A stretch of DNA of 64,000 bases, taken from contig CM060177.1 of the NCBI GenBank assembly GCA_030549775.1, forward strand, positions 31,338,014-31,402,013, written 5' to 3'. Position 1 is the first letter of the stretch. Each line of letters opens with the position of its first letter. The DNA is from Tamarix chinensis (Eukaryota > Streptophyta > Magnoliopsida > Caryophyllales > Tamaricaceae). Shown here in pieces: positions 25,677 through 39,093 of this stretch. The notes below the pieces were generated by a model, which was given only the letters and a program-made list of their open reading frames with translations, did not search any database and was not told the DNA's origin. Both the position numbers and the translations under genes were made by a program.

Positions 25677-26699
25677 AATCAGAAAAAAGAAAAAGTCCTG
25701 CTGCATTGTTAATATTACCATTGGGGAAGGATGACCTCTCTCTTCCTCGTATATACATATTTGTATCCGCTTCAGTTTCTTCTACTGTTACTGTATATGC
25801 CTAGCTTTTCTGTCTTCACATATCCTGTTCTTACATGCGATATATAGGAATACAAATCAGGTTCAGCGTGTAAGTGCTGAATAAGCCTACTATTGAAGTT
25901 CCACTTCACATGTGATCATTCTTATTGAAATTTTGTTCGTGATAAATGATACTTTGTCAGTTTCGACGTAGGGCGTATTGTACTTCGCTGTGTATATTAT
26001 TGGTAGTGTTTGCTGTTTCTTGAGCATGGCATATAAAAAGCTTATTGGTATATGTTGTCGAAATAATGAATTCTACTTTAGCTGATGCCACTTGAGTACA
26101 GGTAACTCGACTCCCACAGCTTATAAAAAGCTTCCAAGTTCCAGCGAAAGTCAGTAGAGGCATAAATGTCGTACTCTGTATTTGATTTTCTGCCTACTAC
26201 TAGGCTGGCAGCTTTTAACGTCCATAAAATATTGGATTGTTTAAGCGTTTATCCCAGAACTTAAAAAGGAGCATCACTTGTGTGGTAAACGATGGAAATG
26301 GAGGCAGATTTGCATTGGTTTTTAACATCAAACAACACTGAATTAAGAATTACTTCTTTAGTATCAAAATGACTGGCAATTTATATAATTTGTTAATAAC
26401 TAATAACAGTAATTTTTAAATTATGTTTACATCCTTTAATAAAAACAAATATGATTTGATTTATTTGAAGTATTTTTTTACATTTAAAATAATAATTTTT
26501 TTTTATAAAATATGGAAGGATTACATAACAATAAAGATAGTAGTTTATGTAGAGAAATTAAAAGTGTATCTCGTTTTGTTGTTTAAATTATAGAAAATCT
26601 TGTTTTATACCTCTTGTATTATAAAATCAGAAATATGAGTTTTGGAAAGTTGGAAAAGAATTTTTAAAAAATTTTGGTTGGGAAATTAAAATTCTTCAA
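25677..26699. other. SCAR2 3' UTR and downstream spacer
   Basis: The first few hundred bases after the stop are likely 3' UTR, with no decisive AATAAA seen. From about 26330 the sequence becomes AT-rich and featureless. Confidence 0.4.
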
Positions 26700-26890
26700 T
26701 CACTAAACCACTCAACTCACTACAACCTTCACTCTCACCCCACCTCTTACCACCGTATGCTATCATGCCCATCACTACTACTCCCTTTCATTGTCACTTT
26801 CCCTACATCACTCCACAACTATGCTCAACTACCACTACCACCGGCTATTGCTACCATCATGTTCAACACCAATGTTACCCCATCATCACA
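26700..26890. repeat. CACTACC-rich flank, related to 45343-45490
   Basis: The sequence is C/A-rich with 'ACCACTACCACCGG(C/T)TAT' and 'ACACCACTCC'-like phrases. These recur in the same order and orientation just beyond the other end of the gypsy element (45343-45490). The two flanks resemble each other and do not look like two halves of one site. Confidence 0.6.
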
Positions 26891-26895
26891 CCCAA

Positions 26896-27194
26896 TGCAA
26901 GTTGAGAGAATTAACAAAGAAGATCATAAAGAGAATTAGAGAAACCAAGGATAATTACTCTAATAATTTATTCATTCAACGATCCTAAAAATAATAACAA
27001 ACCTAAGACCCTTTATATATCGTAAGTTTCTAAAAAGATAAACAATATCTAAATAAGATGTAGCACATCATATCTAACTAATAAGATAAAACATATTTAG
27101 CTAATAAGATAGGAAAAGATAAAATATAGGAATAATTTATTTATTTTTCCCTACAAAAATATTTTTCCTATAAAAATCTTTCTTATCTATATCA
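26896..27194 (-). repeat. 3' LTR of the chromovirus
   Basis: Matches 45050-45342 in the same orientation; shared blocks include GAGAATTAGAGAAACCAA, AATTTATTCATxCAAxGAT and AATTTATTTATTTTTC. On the minus strand it starts TGATATAGATAAGAAAGATT. Its outer end (near 26896) is shorter than that of its partner by about 20 bases, so the exact end is uncertain. A purine-rich run (AGGGAGAA on the minus strand, about 27195-27202) sits against the inner edge as expected for a polypurine tract. Confidence 0.75.
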
Positions 27195-27285
27195 TTCTCC
27201 CTAACCAGAATAGAGCTTGACTTGGGCGAGTAAGATTGAAGAGTATCCTCAAGCAATGTTGGAGCCATGTTACAAAGATCGTCTT

Positions 27286-29117
27286 TGTAATACTTCGAAT
27301 CTTGGGTAATTAATACCCTAACCTCCTCCCTATTCCTTTGAACTTAATTTGAATTTTAACTCAAAACTTTGGAACCATTTTTTTCCTTCCTTTTTCATGT
27401 TCCCTTTTTCTTCTCTCTTTCTTTCTTGTTCTCCTTCTCGAGTGACTCCCTTTACAACTGATTGTGCTCAATTTGGTTACGCAAACCAAAATTTCCAACT
27501 TTAACGAAGTCCTCACTCTAGCGTCATTTAACCCATGTTTGTTGTGATCTTACACGCAACCCATCCCTATCTCTACTCTTATTGTTTTTTGCACCCAACT
27601 CCATTTCTCAACCTAACTCTCTGAGTCTTGATACGCCATCCTTCCCTCATGCAATCAACCTTATAGGTCTATCTCCCTCTTGTGATCATTTATTGCAAGC
27701 CAACAAAAACCTCTTTTCTTTTTCTTCTAAAATCTTTCTTGATAAAGGACTTTCTTCTCTATCACATTCTTGCCAATCAACCTCATTATCGTCATCATCA
27801 TCAATGTCAACGGTGACACAATCCTTACCCTTCATAGCTCACCTAATCAAGCACCCCCTAACCTCCTCCATCTCCATTATATTGTTCGTGGTTCATCTAT
27901 TGTAGCCTCTACCACCAAATTTGACTCATTTGTTGTTCCGTTTTCTCCCTTTTGGCAAACTTGTTTTATTTCCTTCATTCTTGATTAGTCTTGTCAAGTA
28001 GGTCAACTTGTCGAGTGAGTGAACTCACTGAGTTAGTCAACTTGCTGAGCAATTCAACTCATGGGGTGGGTGTTTTTCTCCCTCGGTCTTAGTTGGCTTG
28101 CTGAATGGGTTCATTATTTTCTCTCCTTTGGCTCTTGATCAAGCGTGTTTGTTGCCCAAGCCTATTCTTTTTCCCTTGGGTAAGCTAATTCCTTTCCCCT
28201 CAATCTCAACAAATAGTTTCCCCTTGCTAAGAGCACTGATTTATTTTTTTCATTATTTGCTTCCACTTTCCGAGCACATTAATTCTTTTTCATTTTTCTC
28301 ATTCACCCCTCCTGGTCTCTTACTCTCCTGTCTCTTTATCCTCTACCTTGTAGACCCTGGTTTATTTTTCTACATTCTAACCTTGGGTTCTTCTTGGTTC
28401 TTAGATGATCTTGAAGGAGGAACCTCTAGGTTATTCTTATTTAGAGATATATGACGTTTAAGTAAAGATACATGTCTCAAAATAGGACTTCTATGCTATG
28501 TGTAAATTATATGTAATATCATGCTAGTATTATTATATTCGTAATTCATGTTGCTAATCTAATACCAAGATATTATTATATTGTATTATGAAAAATGAAC
28601 AATATGTGAAAGCATGAGTTATATGTATTATTGCTCGGTTATGCTTAGTCTTTTAACCCTATCATGTTGGCATAATCTATTATTTTAATTGAGTTATGAA
28701 GAATGACTTATAAATAGGGTTAAGTTTTATAATTATGATATATGTTGGAGGTTGAAGCTTGCATGACATTATCGAGATAACCAGCATTCTAATAAGACAT
28801 TCATATTGAAAGTGAGAGATCATCTGTGTTAGGACCGGTTGTACCAATCCATTCCACCAGACAAAAATAGTGGTTGGGAGTATTGTGCCATTTTGTAGTA
28901 TTTTGTTTATGTTGTACTCATAGTTAAATTTCCAACTCTTATCTAAGTTTATTGAAATTTCTCCTATTCTTTGATTATCTTATTTTAAGTTCTAAATTAG
29001 TTGCCTTATGTTTGATGTAGGGATGGTACTGTAATCCAGAATTATGTTGAGTATGGAGGTAATACCCAATTATCTTGATATTATGCTTTAAAAAAAATTA
29101 AATTTTGAGGTGTTATA
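27286..29117 (+). mobile_element. Solo LTR A inserted in the chromodomain region
   Basis: Starts TGTAATACTTCGAATC and ends GAGGTGTTATA (terminal CA decayed to TA). It is flanked on both sides by the perfect 5-bp duplication GTCTT (27281-27285 and 29118-29122). The minus-strand chromovirus coding sequence continues on either side, with PDRDATWVHED just before the insertion. There is no internal region, so it is a solo LTR left by recombination between two LTRs. Proline/serine-rich frames inside (27582-27988) match no family. Confidence 0.88.
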
Positions 29118-29789
29118 GTCTTCATGAACCCAAGTAGCATCACGATCAGGTTGGTTCTTCTAAGTGACCTAACAATGATAAAAACATCCTTAGAAAGAAG
29201 TAACGTACTCAATATAGACAATGCAAAAACTGAACCTTCTTCCTTATGCAGCTGAATTGATGACAACATTGGCTCCTTTAGATCTATAAGCACATTAGAT
29301 GAGACGAAAAAAGGCTCAGAGTTATCTTTTTAGGGTGACAAATCACTCACATTGAAAATAGAACTAATACCCAAATTATATGGTAAATCAAGGACATAAG
29401 AATTCGGTCCTTTTTCTTTAAAAAAAAATCTCATACGAGTCCATGATACATGCATGTAACTTTTTAAAACATTATTTTGAAAAAAGATTCATAATACATG
29501 CGTACCATGACAAAGTCACCTTGATCAAAACTCTCATCTCTACAATATACATCAACAATACATTTATTATCCACATTGCTCAATATAATCTTATATCTAA
29601 TCTCATCATGCAAGGAATGAATATGATCAACAAAAGACTCAATAGACGTAGACATGTGTGCATGTGGAGACATGGGACCAAAGTTAATAGGAGCATGAGG
29701 TGTATAGCAATAAACAATTTCAAAAGGACTCTTTCATGTGGACTTGTTAGACACATGGTTATAAGCAAACATAGTTGTAGGTAACATTA
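29118..29789 (-). pseudogene. Chromovirus integrase C-terminus and chromodomain remnant
   Basis: Between solo LTRs A and B, the minus strand encodes the end of integrase. FAYNHVSNKSTWKSPFEIVY lies at about 29710-29780, then a helical HDEIRYKIILSN segment, then ESFDQGDFVMVRM, which matches the family's 'EVGDLVWV' block. Near 29120-29170 is KNQPDRDATWVHED, the second half of a chromodomain, with TAG at the position of its conserved aromatic residue. Stops and shifts separate these pieces. It belongs to the element at 26896-45342. Confidence 0.8.
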
Positions 29790-32700
29790 TGTAATACCCC
29801 ATATATTTGTAAAAAATATATTAAATGAGAATTGTGCCAATTTTTGGGCCTTTAATTTTGATTTAATGTTATTATTGTATTTGAGACAAAGTTTGGTTTG
29901 GATCAAGGTTGAAAAATGGATTTTATTGAGTTTTTCATGCGAACCAAACAATTGGTTCATTATTACAACAAAATGGGTTTTCTTGACTAAATCAATAGAC
30001 TGATTGAGGGAACCAATTGACTATAGAACCGTCAAATGATAGGCCCAAACTAATCGACTAGTTTGTCGAGCTTGGTATATTTTTTGAACTCAATTTTCTA
30101 AAAAAAAATTATACTGAAATAGGACCTTATCAACCCATGTCGAATTGTCCCTAAGAGATTTTAAACAATTGTCATGATGCATTTAGCCTAAAATATTACC
30201 TCAGATCAATATGGAGGTCAATTGGGACAATTAAGGGGAAGAGATAACCCTAGCCTTGTCTTCTTCTACCTCTCTCCTCTGCATGTTTCTGAGATCAATG
30301 CTTCAATCTCATACACGATTCTGAGTAGTTGGAAGGTTCTTTCCATGTTGAACTTCCATTACTTCTCTTGTGAATTCTAATTCTGACCTAATTGACTTGC
30401 ATTCTCTAAAAATACCATTTGAGTTATGGAGAATAGGTCAGCATATCCTGAAAAAAATCTGTCCATTTAGCTCAAATTCAAATGGTAATTTCTAAGGTTT
30501 TCGAATTTTTCCCAAACCTTCTATTATTTCTCTCAATTGGTTGGCTATAAATATCCCCAATAATCCATTGTATTCACCTTTATTTCAGCCACTGAAATCC
30601 CTAAGTCTCTACATTAACCTTTCATCTTTTTTTCACTTCAAACCTTGTGGTCGAATTTCTTATACTTTGTCGATCCTTTCTCTAGCTCTCTCTCTTGTTT
30701 TAATTGTTAAGCAATGAAGAATTAGATGTGGGAAAAAAGATTGAGTGGTTCAGCTGAGCAATTCCCTATTTTATCCTAAGTGTGTTGTGTCTTTCTTTCC
30801 CTTCCGTTTTAAGTTCAAAAATTAATAAGGTTTTGTATGAATCTCTGAGTTTGAGATTTATTATTTTAAGGTTTTAAAAGTTGAGATTTTTCACATATTG
30901 GAATTTTTGATTTAATGGGAATTTTGCCTGCATCAAGTAAGTGATTCTTGCTTCGAAAATGATATATGAATATTCCTACATGGTATGAGTCCCTTTAAGT
31001 TGAATATGTATGTTGGCATAAATGTATATATCCTACACAAGTGATTTGGATGGATAGATTGTATATTTTGATTTAAAAGCATGAAAATTGATAAAAATAG
31101 GATATGATGATTCAATGCTAAGATATGCAGGTTCATTAAGTTGAAAATGTGTTAGACTATGTTGATACATGTTATAATATGGTTAAGGATGATTTATAAG
31201 CATGATTCTACTTGAAATAATGGTTTGATGTTATTATAGGGCAACTGATCGATTGGTTTTTAGAATAATTGACTGTTTGACCCGACCCATCAACTGGTAA
31301 GCCTGTAGAGACCTTGGTCTTACTCTCTGCTTAAACACATTAGCTGGTTTGGCAAAACCGATCCATTGGTCTATAAGTTGTCGACTGATTTACCCAAATT
31401 GATGGACCTATTTGAGGAAAAGTAAGGTTTGATCGAGTTAAACCGATTGACAAGTTGGTGCAACTGATCGACTAGTTGGACCAGATCGATTGACTAGCTC
31501 GACTGGATTATGTGACTTGAATGCTTTCGGTTTGGTTATGCTTTAAAGTTATGATTGGGATTATCCTATGATTATTAATGGGATAAAATATAGGATTTAT
31601 CATGGATTAATTGCCTAATAAAAAGGATTAAATGGATCATAGTTGATGATATACTCTATGAGTATTGTAAAGGATAAATGGGTATTACATGTATGGAATG
31701 GGATGGTTTTGAGAAAATGGTAATGAAATACAACTTAGGATTGAAAAAAATAACATGATGGGCTAGAACAATATTGGATAAGGATAAATGGAAATGCCAT
31801 AGGTTGGAAAAATGGAAAGAAAAGGATTGATATAGAATAAACATGGAAATTGCTTTGCTTGCTTTTGTAAGGGTATTGTGTTATCACATATCCTTATGAA
31901 TAATATAATAATTACGTAAAACAAAAGATAATCAAGTTGTGTATGGGTTTGGTTTACTCGATCATCTATTAATTACCAAAAGTTAGTCTGTCTTTGGGCA
32001 TTTTTGGTGCCTTCGGGCGGGATCCTGAGAGGTCCTGGTGCCTTACCTACTCTAAACATTGATGATGTACTCAAGGGTATTGATACTAAAGGGTATGGAT
32101 ACCTAGGTGGTTGGCTTCAGCCTAGACTTATGTCCATATTAGTTGGTTTCGGCCTAAATTTATGTCCATTCTGATGATTGGCTTCGGCCTAGAATTTATG
32201 TCCCTTATTTGGATAGGCTTCATGGTATGTGAGACTATGAGGTGGTAGACAGTCCATCACTCGATAATAATAAAGTATGGATAATAAGTAATTGGATAAT
32301 AAAGACCTAGATAATGAATAAGTGAATATGAATAATTGGATAAGGATGGGGAATGGATGGATTAGGAAAAGGATAAGGCTAGTTTGTATACTCAGTTAAT
32401 GGCTTAAGTGACTAATTGGCTACCGATTGAATTATTCCTGGATGATTGACCTGTGTCATATATGAATAAGGAAATGATATAATCTAAAGGATTGAGTAAT
32501 TGAAAATAAACCCTAGCGGTTGTGTGGATTAACCTATTTAGTGCATGTGTGAATACCTACATGATTATAATGTTAAATCAAGCATGATACAGTTTGCATT
32601 GTTTAAGTTATGCATGGTAGTATGTACTAGCGTATTTCTACTTTTACATATATGACATTAACATGATGCATATTAGATATTATATCCATGTATGATAGAA

Positions 32701-33239
32701 TTTGCATATTGTGTTCCATTGAGGGAGCAACTTAGCTTACTCGGTATGTAGTATACTGATGTGCCTATTTGCTCGATCACCTGCTCATTCCCATGAGTAG
32801 AGAGTCATGTGCTGATTTTTAGGGACGATCAGTAAAGGGCCTACCCCAGCTTGGGTTTAGGGCTTGAGGACATGGACATCCAGAGGTTTTGTGGGGTCCA
32901 TGGAGGACTGTAGCTATGGTTTTAGGGGTCACACCCTAATATCATTTTATTGTAGCCCCCGTACATTTAACAATTTATATTTTTGTATTGAGTTGGTCGG
33001 GGTTGTTAAGGTTCTTCGATGTAAACAATCTTTTAAATGTTATGTAACTTAAATTCACGTACTATATTGTTTTAAATTGGTTGGTTGATTTTAGCCTTGT
33101 ATCTAATATGAGGTAGGCGGCAGGTATCTCTCTTATGTCAGGTATGATAATAACACCCCATTTTTTCTAGGTGGATTTTTTTCGGGTTCCGTACTATTTT
33201 AGACAAATTTTTTAGGTAGTAAAAAATGGGTGTGTTACA
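29790..33239 (+). mobile_element. Solo LTR B (3.45 kb) inserted in the integrase region
   Basis: Starts TGTAATACCCCATATATTTG and ends AAAAATGGGTGTGTTACA. The perfect 5-bp duplication CATTA flanks it (29785-29789 and 33240-33244). The chromovirus integrase reading is interrupted exactly here. Inside lie about three units of a GGCTTCGGCCTAxxxTTATG repeat (32110-32206) and a cluster of GATCGACT/AATTGACT phrases (29940-30070, 31240-31510). No coding domain is present. Ends and middle resemble solo LTR C, so the two are related families of long-LTR gypsy elements. Confidence 0.9.
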
Positions 33240-34467
33240 CATTAAATTCCAATTACGAGGCCAATCTCTGACAACACAATGAAGAAAGTCACCTAAACCC
33301 CGATTTCCTACCTTAGTATAGGTATTGATTTGTGGATGATGGGTAGTAGAAAATATGAAGGGTCTTACTGAGGGCCCAAAGTTTCCTCTAAAACCAACAC
33401 AAAAATTAAAACATCTATCTGACACTTTGGAATAAGGAAAGCCATATAATATGACTACTTAACAAAAAATCAATCTTGCGAAATGAGTAGCATTTGAAGC
33501 CTTACTAAATGATATGAAATGGACCATCTTGGATAACCAATCAACTATAATAAGAATTGAATCATGACCTCTAGATGTCTTAGGGATACCTAGGATACAT
33601 GCTAAGATCCTTCCATGGCTCATGATGAATAATTAGAGGAGTACATAAACATGTGTTTTGTTTTTAGGTTTGAGTTAATTCATAGGTACGACACCAAGAT
33701 ACAACTTGCTTAACATCTTGTTGCTAAGAAGTCCAGTAGAGTCGGTCATGTACCAAGGTAGTAGTAACATCCATACCGAAGTGACCAATAAGGCCACCAA
33801 AATGCAATTACCAGATAAGAAAGTGTCTATAGGGGGATTAGGGAATATACAACCTAGAAGCTCTAAAAATATTTCCATCATGAATTACATAATCAATGAA
33901 TTCCTTATTGTTACCACTAGATACTTCTTGGCAGATATAACCAAAATTAGGACAAGAAAAGTAAACATCCTTCATTTTATCAAATTTAGTAGCCTTAGCA
34001 ATCCATTTTAGAAGGATAGTACATATCCTACTAAGAGCATTATATACCTTATTTTCTACACCTAAATAATGTTTTAGGACAAAATTATACTTTCCTAGGA
34101 ACTCAATCCATTTAGCATACTTCCCAGGGAGCTCCCGTAACGTTAGGTGATCAGAGTATACTATAAAGTCTTGAGGTAACAAGTAATGGCACTAATGATG
34201 GGGGGATCTAACCACAACAGAAAACTTCTTAAAATGGATATTGTACTTCTTTTTATACGTGTTGAGATTCTCACTAAAGAGTGTTATAGGGTGAACCTAC
34301 TGGCCTAACACTCATCTTATGATTTTCTCACAAGTAACACAATGAACCTTAAAGGCCTTACAAAAGTTGGTATACCTAATAATAGGAGTCTTAGTCATGA
34401 ATTCCTTAATTACTTGAAAGGCTCTAAAGGATTTAGAATTTCAATGAAATGTTCCCTTTTGAAAACA
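33240..34467 (-). pseudogene. Chromovirus RNase H and integrase N-terminal remnant
   Basis: The minus strand carries, in order: the RT connection (KSFRAFQVIKEFMT, about 34420), the RNase H segment with HYLLPQDFIVYSDH, KWIEFLGKYNFVLKHYLGVE and NKVYNALSR (about 34040-34190), then the integrase zinc-finger region (GGLIGHFG... YWTSQQ). Last comes the end of the integrase core (HHPQINTYTKVGNRGLGDFL, about 33300-33360). The expected FHW just before the RNase H connection has TGA for Trp. It is broken by frameshifts and by solo LTR B at its downstream end. Confidence 0.82.
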
Positions 34468-37400
34468 CCCTAGGGGGTGAATAAGGTAGAATGAAATATA
34501 ATGAGAAATTTTAAAAAAAAATCACAATGATTTATAGTGGTTCAAGGGTCCAATGTACCTCTATATCCACTACCAAAAAGTCTTCCATTTTGGATTTTAA
34601 GTTCTTCCTTTATTGTTTGTTGGTAATGAACACTCTTCTAGGTTTATGAACCTATAATCTCAATAAACTTTCTAAGATCTTACTTAAACATTTGCTTAGT
34701 TATTGTAATACCCCATATTTTTAAAATTCAATTTTACTAAGCTTAATTATTTTATTAGCGTAATTTGATGTAAACATTTAATTATTTTAATTTCGATTCA
34801 TTTTATGAATATATAGACGTTTTCAACTTCATATTTGAATTTAAATAATCATTATCGTTGTGGACCATTCTAGATAAATTTTTTCATGACCGTGATTTTT
34901 TTATATTCATATTCATATGATTTCGATTTTCGGTTAAAAATATGTATTTTCGTTCTTTCTCATATTTTAATTTCTGATATTTTAGATTCGTTTTTTATTA
35001 TAACTTCATTGTATGATTATAACTTTATTTTGGAGTAATATTTTGTTAACGAAATATATTATTTAAATTATAAAATTTCTATTCAAAATAATCAAATTTA
35101 TTTTAATGATTTTATCTGTGGAAAATATTCTCGACTTTGAATTTAATTGTTTCCGAAGACATTAATATCTTCAAAAAGTTTTTAATTAAAAAGAGTTTGG
35201 ATCTTATTTATGGATTTCTTTATGAAATTAATTTTCTTCCATTTTACCCTTTTTTGTTTGTAGAAGATCAGTTTCGAAAATTATTTAAATTAGTCTCGGT
35301 TTATTTGAATTTGATTTAAATATTTTCTTATATGCTTTTAAATATTTTTTTGAGATTTGATAATATATTCTCGTAAATAATATAAATTTTTACGTTCGTT
35401 GCTAAATTCTTCCATAAATATTTCTGAAATTCTTTATATAGCTCTTATATCGATTTTAGGCCTTTAGATCCTTACGAAATGATGTTTTGTTAAATAAACT
35501 TTAGATAAAATCTTTTAATAATATTTTTAGATATTTTTTATTTCATCATATACTTGTATTTACAAAAAAAAAAAAGAACCTGCAACCTGACCGGGCCCTC
35601 CCCCTCTTCCTTTCTCCTTTTCTCTCTTCTTCTCCCACTTTTATTTCCCTCTTTCCCCAACATGCTTGTTCTCTACGTGAGCAAAGCCCCAGTTTTGTCT
35701 CCTTCTCCCTGCTCCTCCTTCGTTGACCGTAGGCCACAACCGCTGCCACTATTGACGCCGCAACAACAGTCGAACAACAGACCGCAGTAGCGACGGCGAA
35801 CAGCAGGTCGTGCCGCCACATCCCGCCAAGGCGAGCTTTGTTGGCTGCCGGCGAGCACCGTTCGAACTCTGGCGGAGCTTCCCCGGTCTTCATTCTCCTT
35901 GATTTACAACTCTTTGTTAGGTATAAATTTTCGAAAACCCTAACCCTTGCTTTGAGTAATTGAGTATAAATTAACTTATAATAAGCTAAATTGATTGTTT
36001 GATTATGTGTGTGTGTTGTAAGATTGATTTGGATAGGTTAATTATATGGTTTATGTTTGAATTTTGGAAAATTGGATTTTTGGCCGAGTTATGCCCGAAA
36101 TTTTTGGATTCATTCGATTAAACTATTTTGGGTAAATTGATTTTACAATATACTGTAAAATGTATCTAATTTCATATCAGAATCATAAATTTGAGAAATT
36201 TATGCGGAACTAATCGGAATTGGATTTCTAAGTCAAAATCCATGTATAACAAAATTGGATTGCATAATTGAGTTGTTTCACTCAATTTATTTTATAATAT
36301 CATTTGAAATGTATTTAATTTTATATCGGAAGTGTTGATTGGGGAAAATTGCGTGAAATTGATCGGAATTGGATTTTTAGGTCAAAAATCTTACGGGTCT
36401 AAATTGGATTGTGTAATCAGGTTGTTTTATTTAATTGATTATATAATTTAAATTAGAATACATTTAATTACAATTCTGAACCTTCAATTTATGTATTTTA
36501 GCAAGAATTTATCGAATTTATGTTCCGGGCTCAAAAACCCTAATTATGCTAAATTGGGTATTTCTTTTATTAGTTTTGAGCAATTGATTATATGATATGC
36601 TATAAAATATGTCTAATTACATTTTTAAACATTCAATTTAAATAAATTAATAAAATTTAACTAAATTGCATTTTCAGGCCTAAAACCCTAGATTTCAAGT
36701 GAAATTATGAAATTGGTGATTTGTATAGTTATTTTTCTAAAATTGAATTTATAGAAATAGTTGAAATGATCCTAATTGCGTTTTAATACCTTTAGTTGGA
36801 ATTAATTGATTTGAATTATCCGAGTTTGTGTTTTGTACTTTGAAACCCTAATTTCAAAAATTGATTGTCTTGAATTGGCTACTCAGAAGATTATTTCATT
36901 GAAATTGATTATCTAGATTTATTTAAAATTAGTTTAATTGTACTCTTAAACTATCAATTTGAGATAATAAAAGTTAATTAGTCGGTTTGTAGTTCAGGCA
37001 TTAAAAACCCTGATTATCAGAGATTGGTGCCATGCGTCTTTTACCTAATCGATTTCCGACTTTGATTTTAAATTATTTGAATTATATTTTTACCTTATCA
37101 GGTTGGATTGGTTCTTTGAAAATGGTTGGTTTGTCTTTTGGGCTATAAAACCTAATGAGTAAGTCATTTTCGATAAAATTAACTTATAATCTATTATTAT
37201 TTCCCTGGCTTTCCAAATTAATTTCAAATGCCCCAAGTGATATGTGTTAAACTCGATTTGATTAATATTTAATCTTAAATCTTAATAGAGCTATGCTCGT
37301 GAGTCCTATGTTTTGGATACATTTTTTAAGAAAGAACATTTGTATCTATTTGTGTTTATTTAATTCTAATATTTGAATTATTGATCGATAATATAGTTTC

Positions 37401-38120
37401 TAACCTAGTTTTTGATTTATATCGGCGATCTAGGAAAACTTTCTCGTGGATTGTCGAGCTTTCGATTTCTCTCTCTTTCTCAATTTGCTTAGCTATCTTC
37501 AGACCTAGGTAAGTCTCTACTTACCTCCACTTATAGGTTTTTTGTGAGGACGGATCGTTATGCATGTGTGTTAAGAGGTGAAAGTTGTGTGACTCACATG
37601 GGTTGGTATGTCAAACATGTAATATGCCTTGTATGATGTTTTGTATAATCATGAGGTTTAAGTAATTAATACTTTGGCTTATTGTTGAGCATGCTAGGAC
37701 AAAAATATGCATGATAGGGCTATTTGGCTCTATTGAGGAGGGCGAATGTAAAAGAATGTGCTTACACGTGTTGGAATGGGATTGCAATTTCTGTTTAGGT
37801 GTATGATTGAGTAAAAGAGCATGTTACAAGCATGATTAAGTAACAAAGCATGTTAAGCTTGTTACCTTCAAGCATGGATAAGTAAAAGACATGTTAAAAA
37901 TCGTAATATATACATATATATATACATATATATATATATTGATTAATTGACTAGAAAGCATCTTAATGTGTGGCATTAATTGTTTGCCAATAGATGGGGC
38001 ACACTTTAGGGTTTTCTAGCTACATGGTGCATTATGAAATGATATGAATGAATGTTGATAATTTGATGCCTCTCTTAGCGTAACAAAGTGTTGAATGTGT
38101 TTGAATCATGGTTTAGGGTC

Positions 38121-38231
38121 GGACATGTCCCTGAGTAATGTTCAAGGCTGAGCATGTCCCTAAGTAATGCTCGGGGTTGAGTATGTCCCTAAGTAATGAT
38201 CGGGGCTGGATATGTCCCTGAGTAATGTCCG
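38121..38231 (+). repeat. 29-bp tandem array in solo LTR C
   Basis: Nearly four units of AGTAATGxTCGGGGxTGxxT + ATGTCCCTA follow one another. An incidental frame on the minus strand covers this area and is not a gene. Confidence 0.88.
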
Positions 38232-38297
38232 GAGGCTAAATGCTCGATTGGTTTGGTCTGGCACTGTCAATAAATGCCCGATTAGTTTGATTTGATA

Positions 38298-39093
38298 TAT
38301 AACACCCACACAAAGTCCACTCAAGAAAGGTGATGGATGATGATGTTCGTGTAGTATGATGATGGACGAATAAAGGTAGGATAAAATGCAACAAATGTAA
38401 CACTTAAACACCTCACAAAGATGATGTTTAAATGGATCTCAAAGAGAACTCACAAAGATGAACCCTTTGATACGAATCAAATGAAGAAAACACAAAGAAT
38501 CTTCATAGGATTCAAAACCAAAGAAAAGGAACACACAAAGAATCCTTAACAATGGTCACTTTCAACTCACATAGAATTGGAAGGTTTAAACTCTCTCAAA
38601 GGAGATGATTCTTTTTCAACTCAAAACTCCCTCTTTTACACATGAGAAGACCCTTATTTATAGGCCATAAACTTAACTTTCCAGCTTTTAATTATACCTA
38701 ATTACAACTTGTAATTACACTTAAATGATATGGCAATACATCATATAAAAATCATTGCCTTATGAGCTAGTTAGTTACATAAAATCACAACCTTAACAAA
38801 GAAAACCCTAGTTTGCATTACTCCACCTGTGGCACTTGTTCTAGCAGATTCCATGTGTCATGATGACATGACATAACGTCCAACATGTCATCAAAACATA
38901 GGTTGACTCATCCCATAGCTTCCATGTCATTAATGTCTTGTTTGGTTGCTTGAAATTGCATAAAACGCAACTTATGCTTTGAAATTCAAGAAAGTGTCTT
39001 GTTTGACTTTGGCACTTCCAAGAACTCAAAGAAACTCCTCAAACATGTCTCAAAACCATGTTTGGAAATGAGTAAGGCCATGCTCTTGCATCA
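38298..39093 (-). mobile_element. Insertion inside solo LTR C, possible minus-strand LTR
   Basis: It breaks the 33-bp array (xxGATTGGTTTAGTTTGGC + GTTGTCCATAAATG). Read on the minus strand it starts TGATGCAAGAGCATGGCC, has a TATA-like CCTATAAATAAGGG (about 38650-38665) and ends GGGTGTTATA, like an LTR of another family. AGTTTGATTTG and AGTTTGGTTTG lie on its two sides, but these are also part of the host array, so the ends are tentative. Confidence 0.5.

Noticed and set aside
27582..28454. Pro/Ser-rich open frames of 107 and 118 codons
   Set aside because: They lie within solo LTR A and show no domain. The LTR ends and the GTCTT duplication explain the segment.
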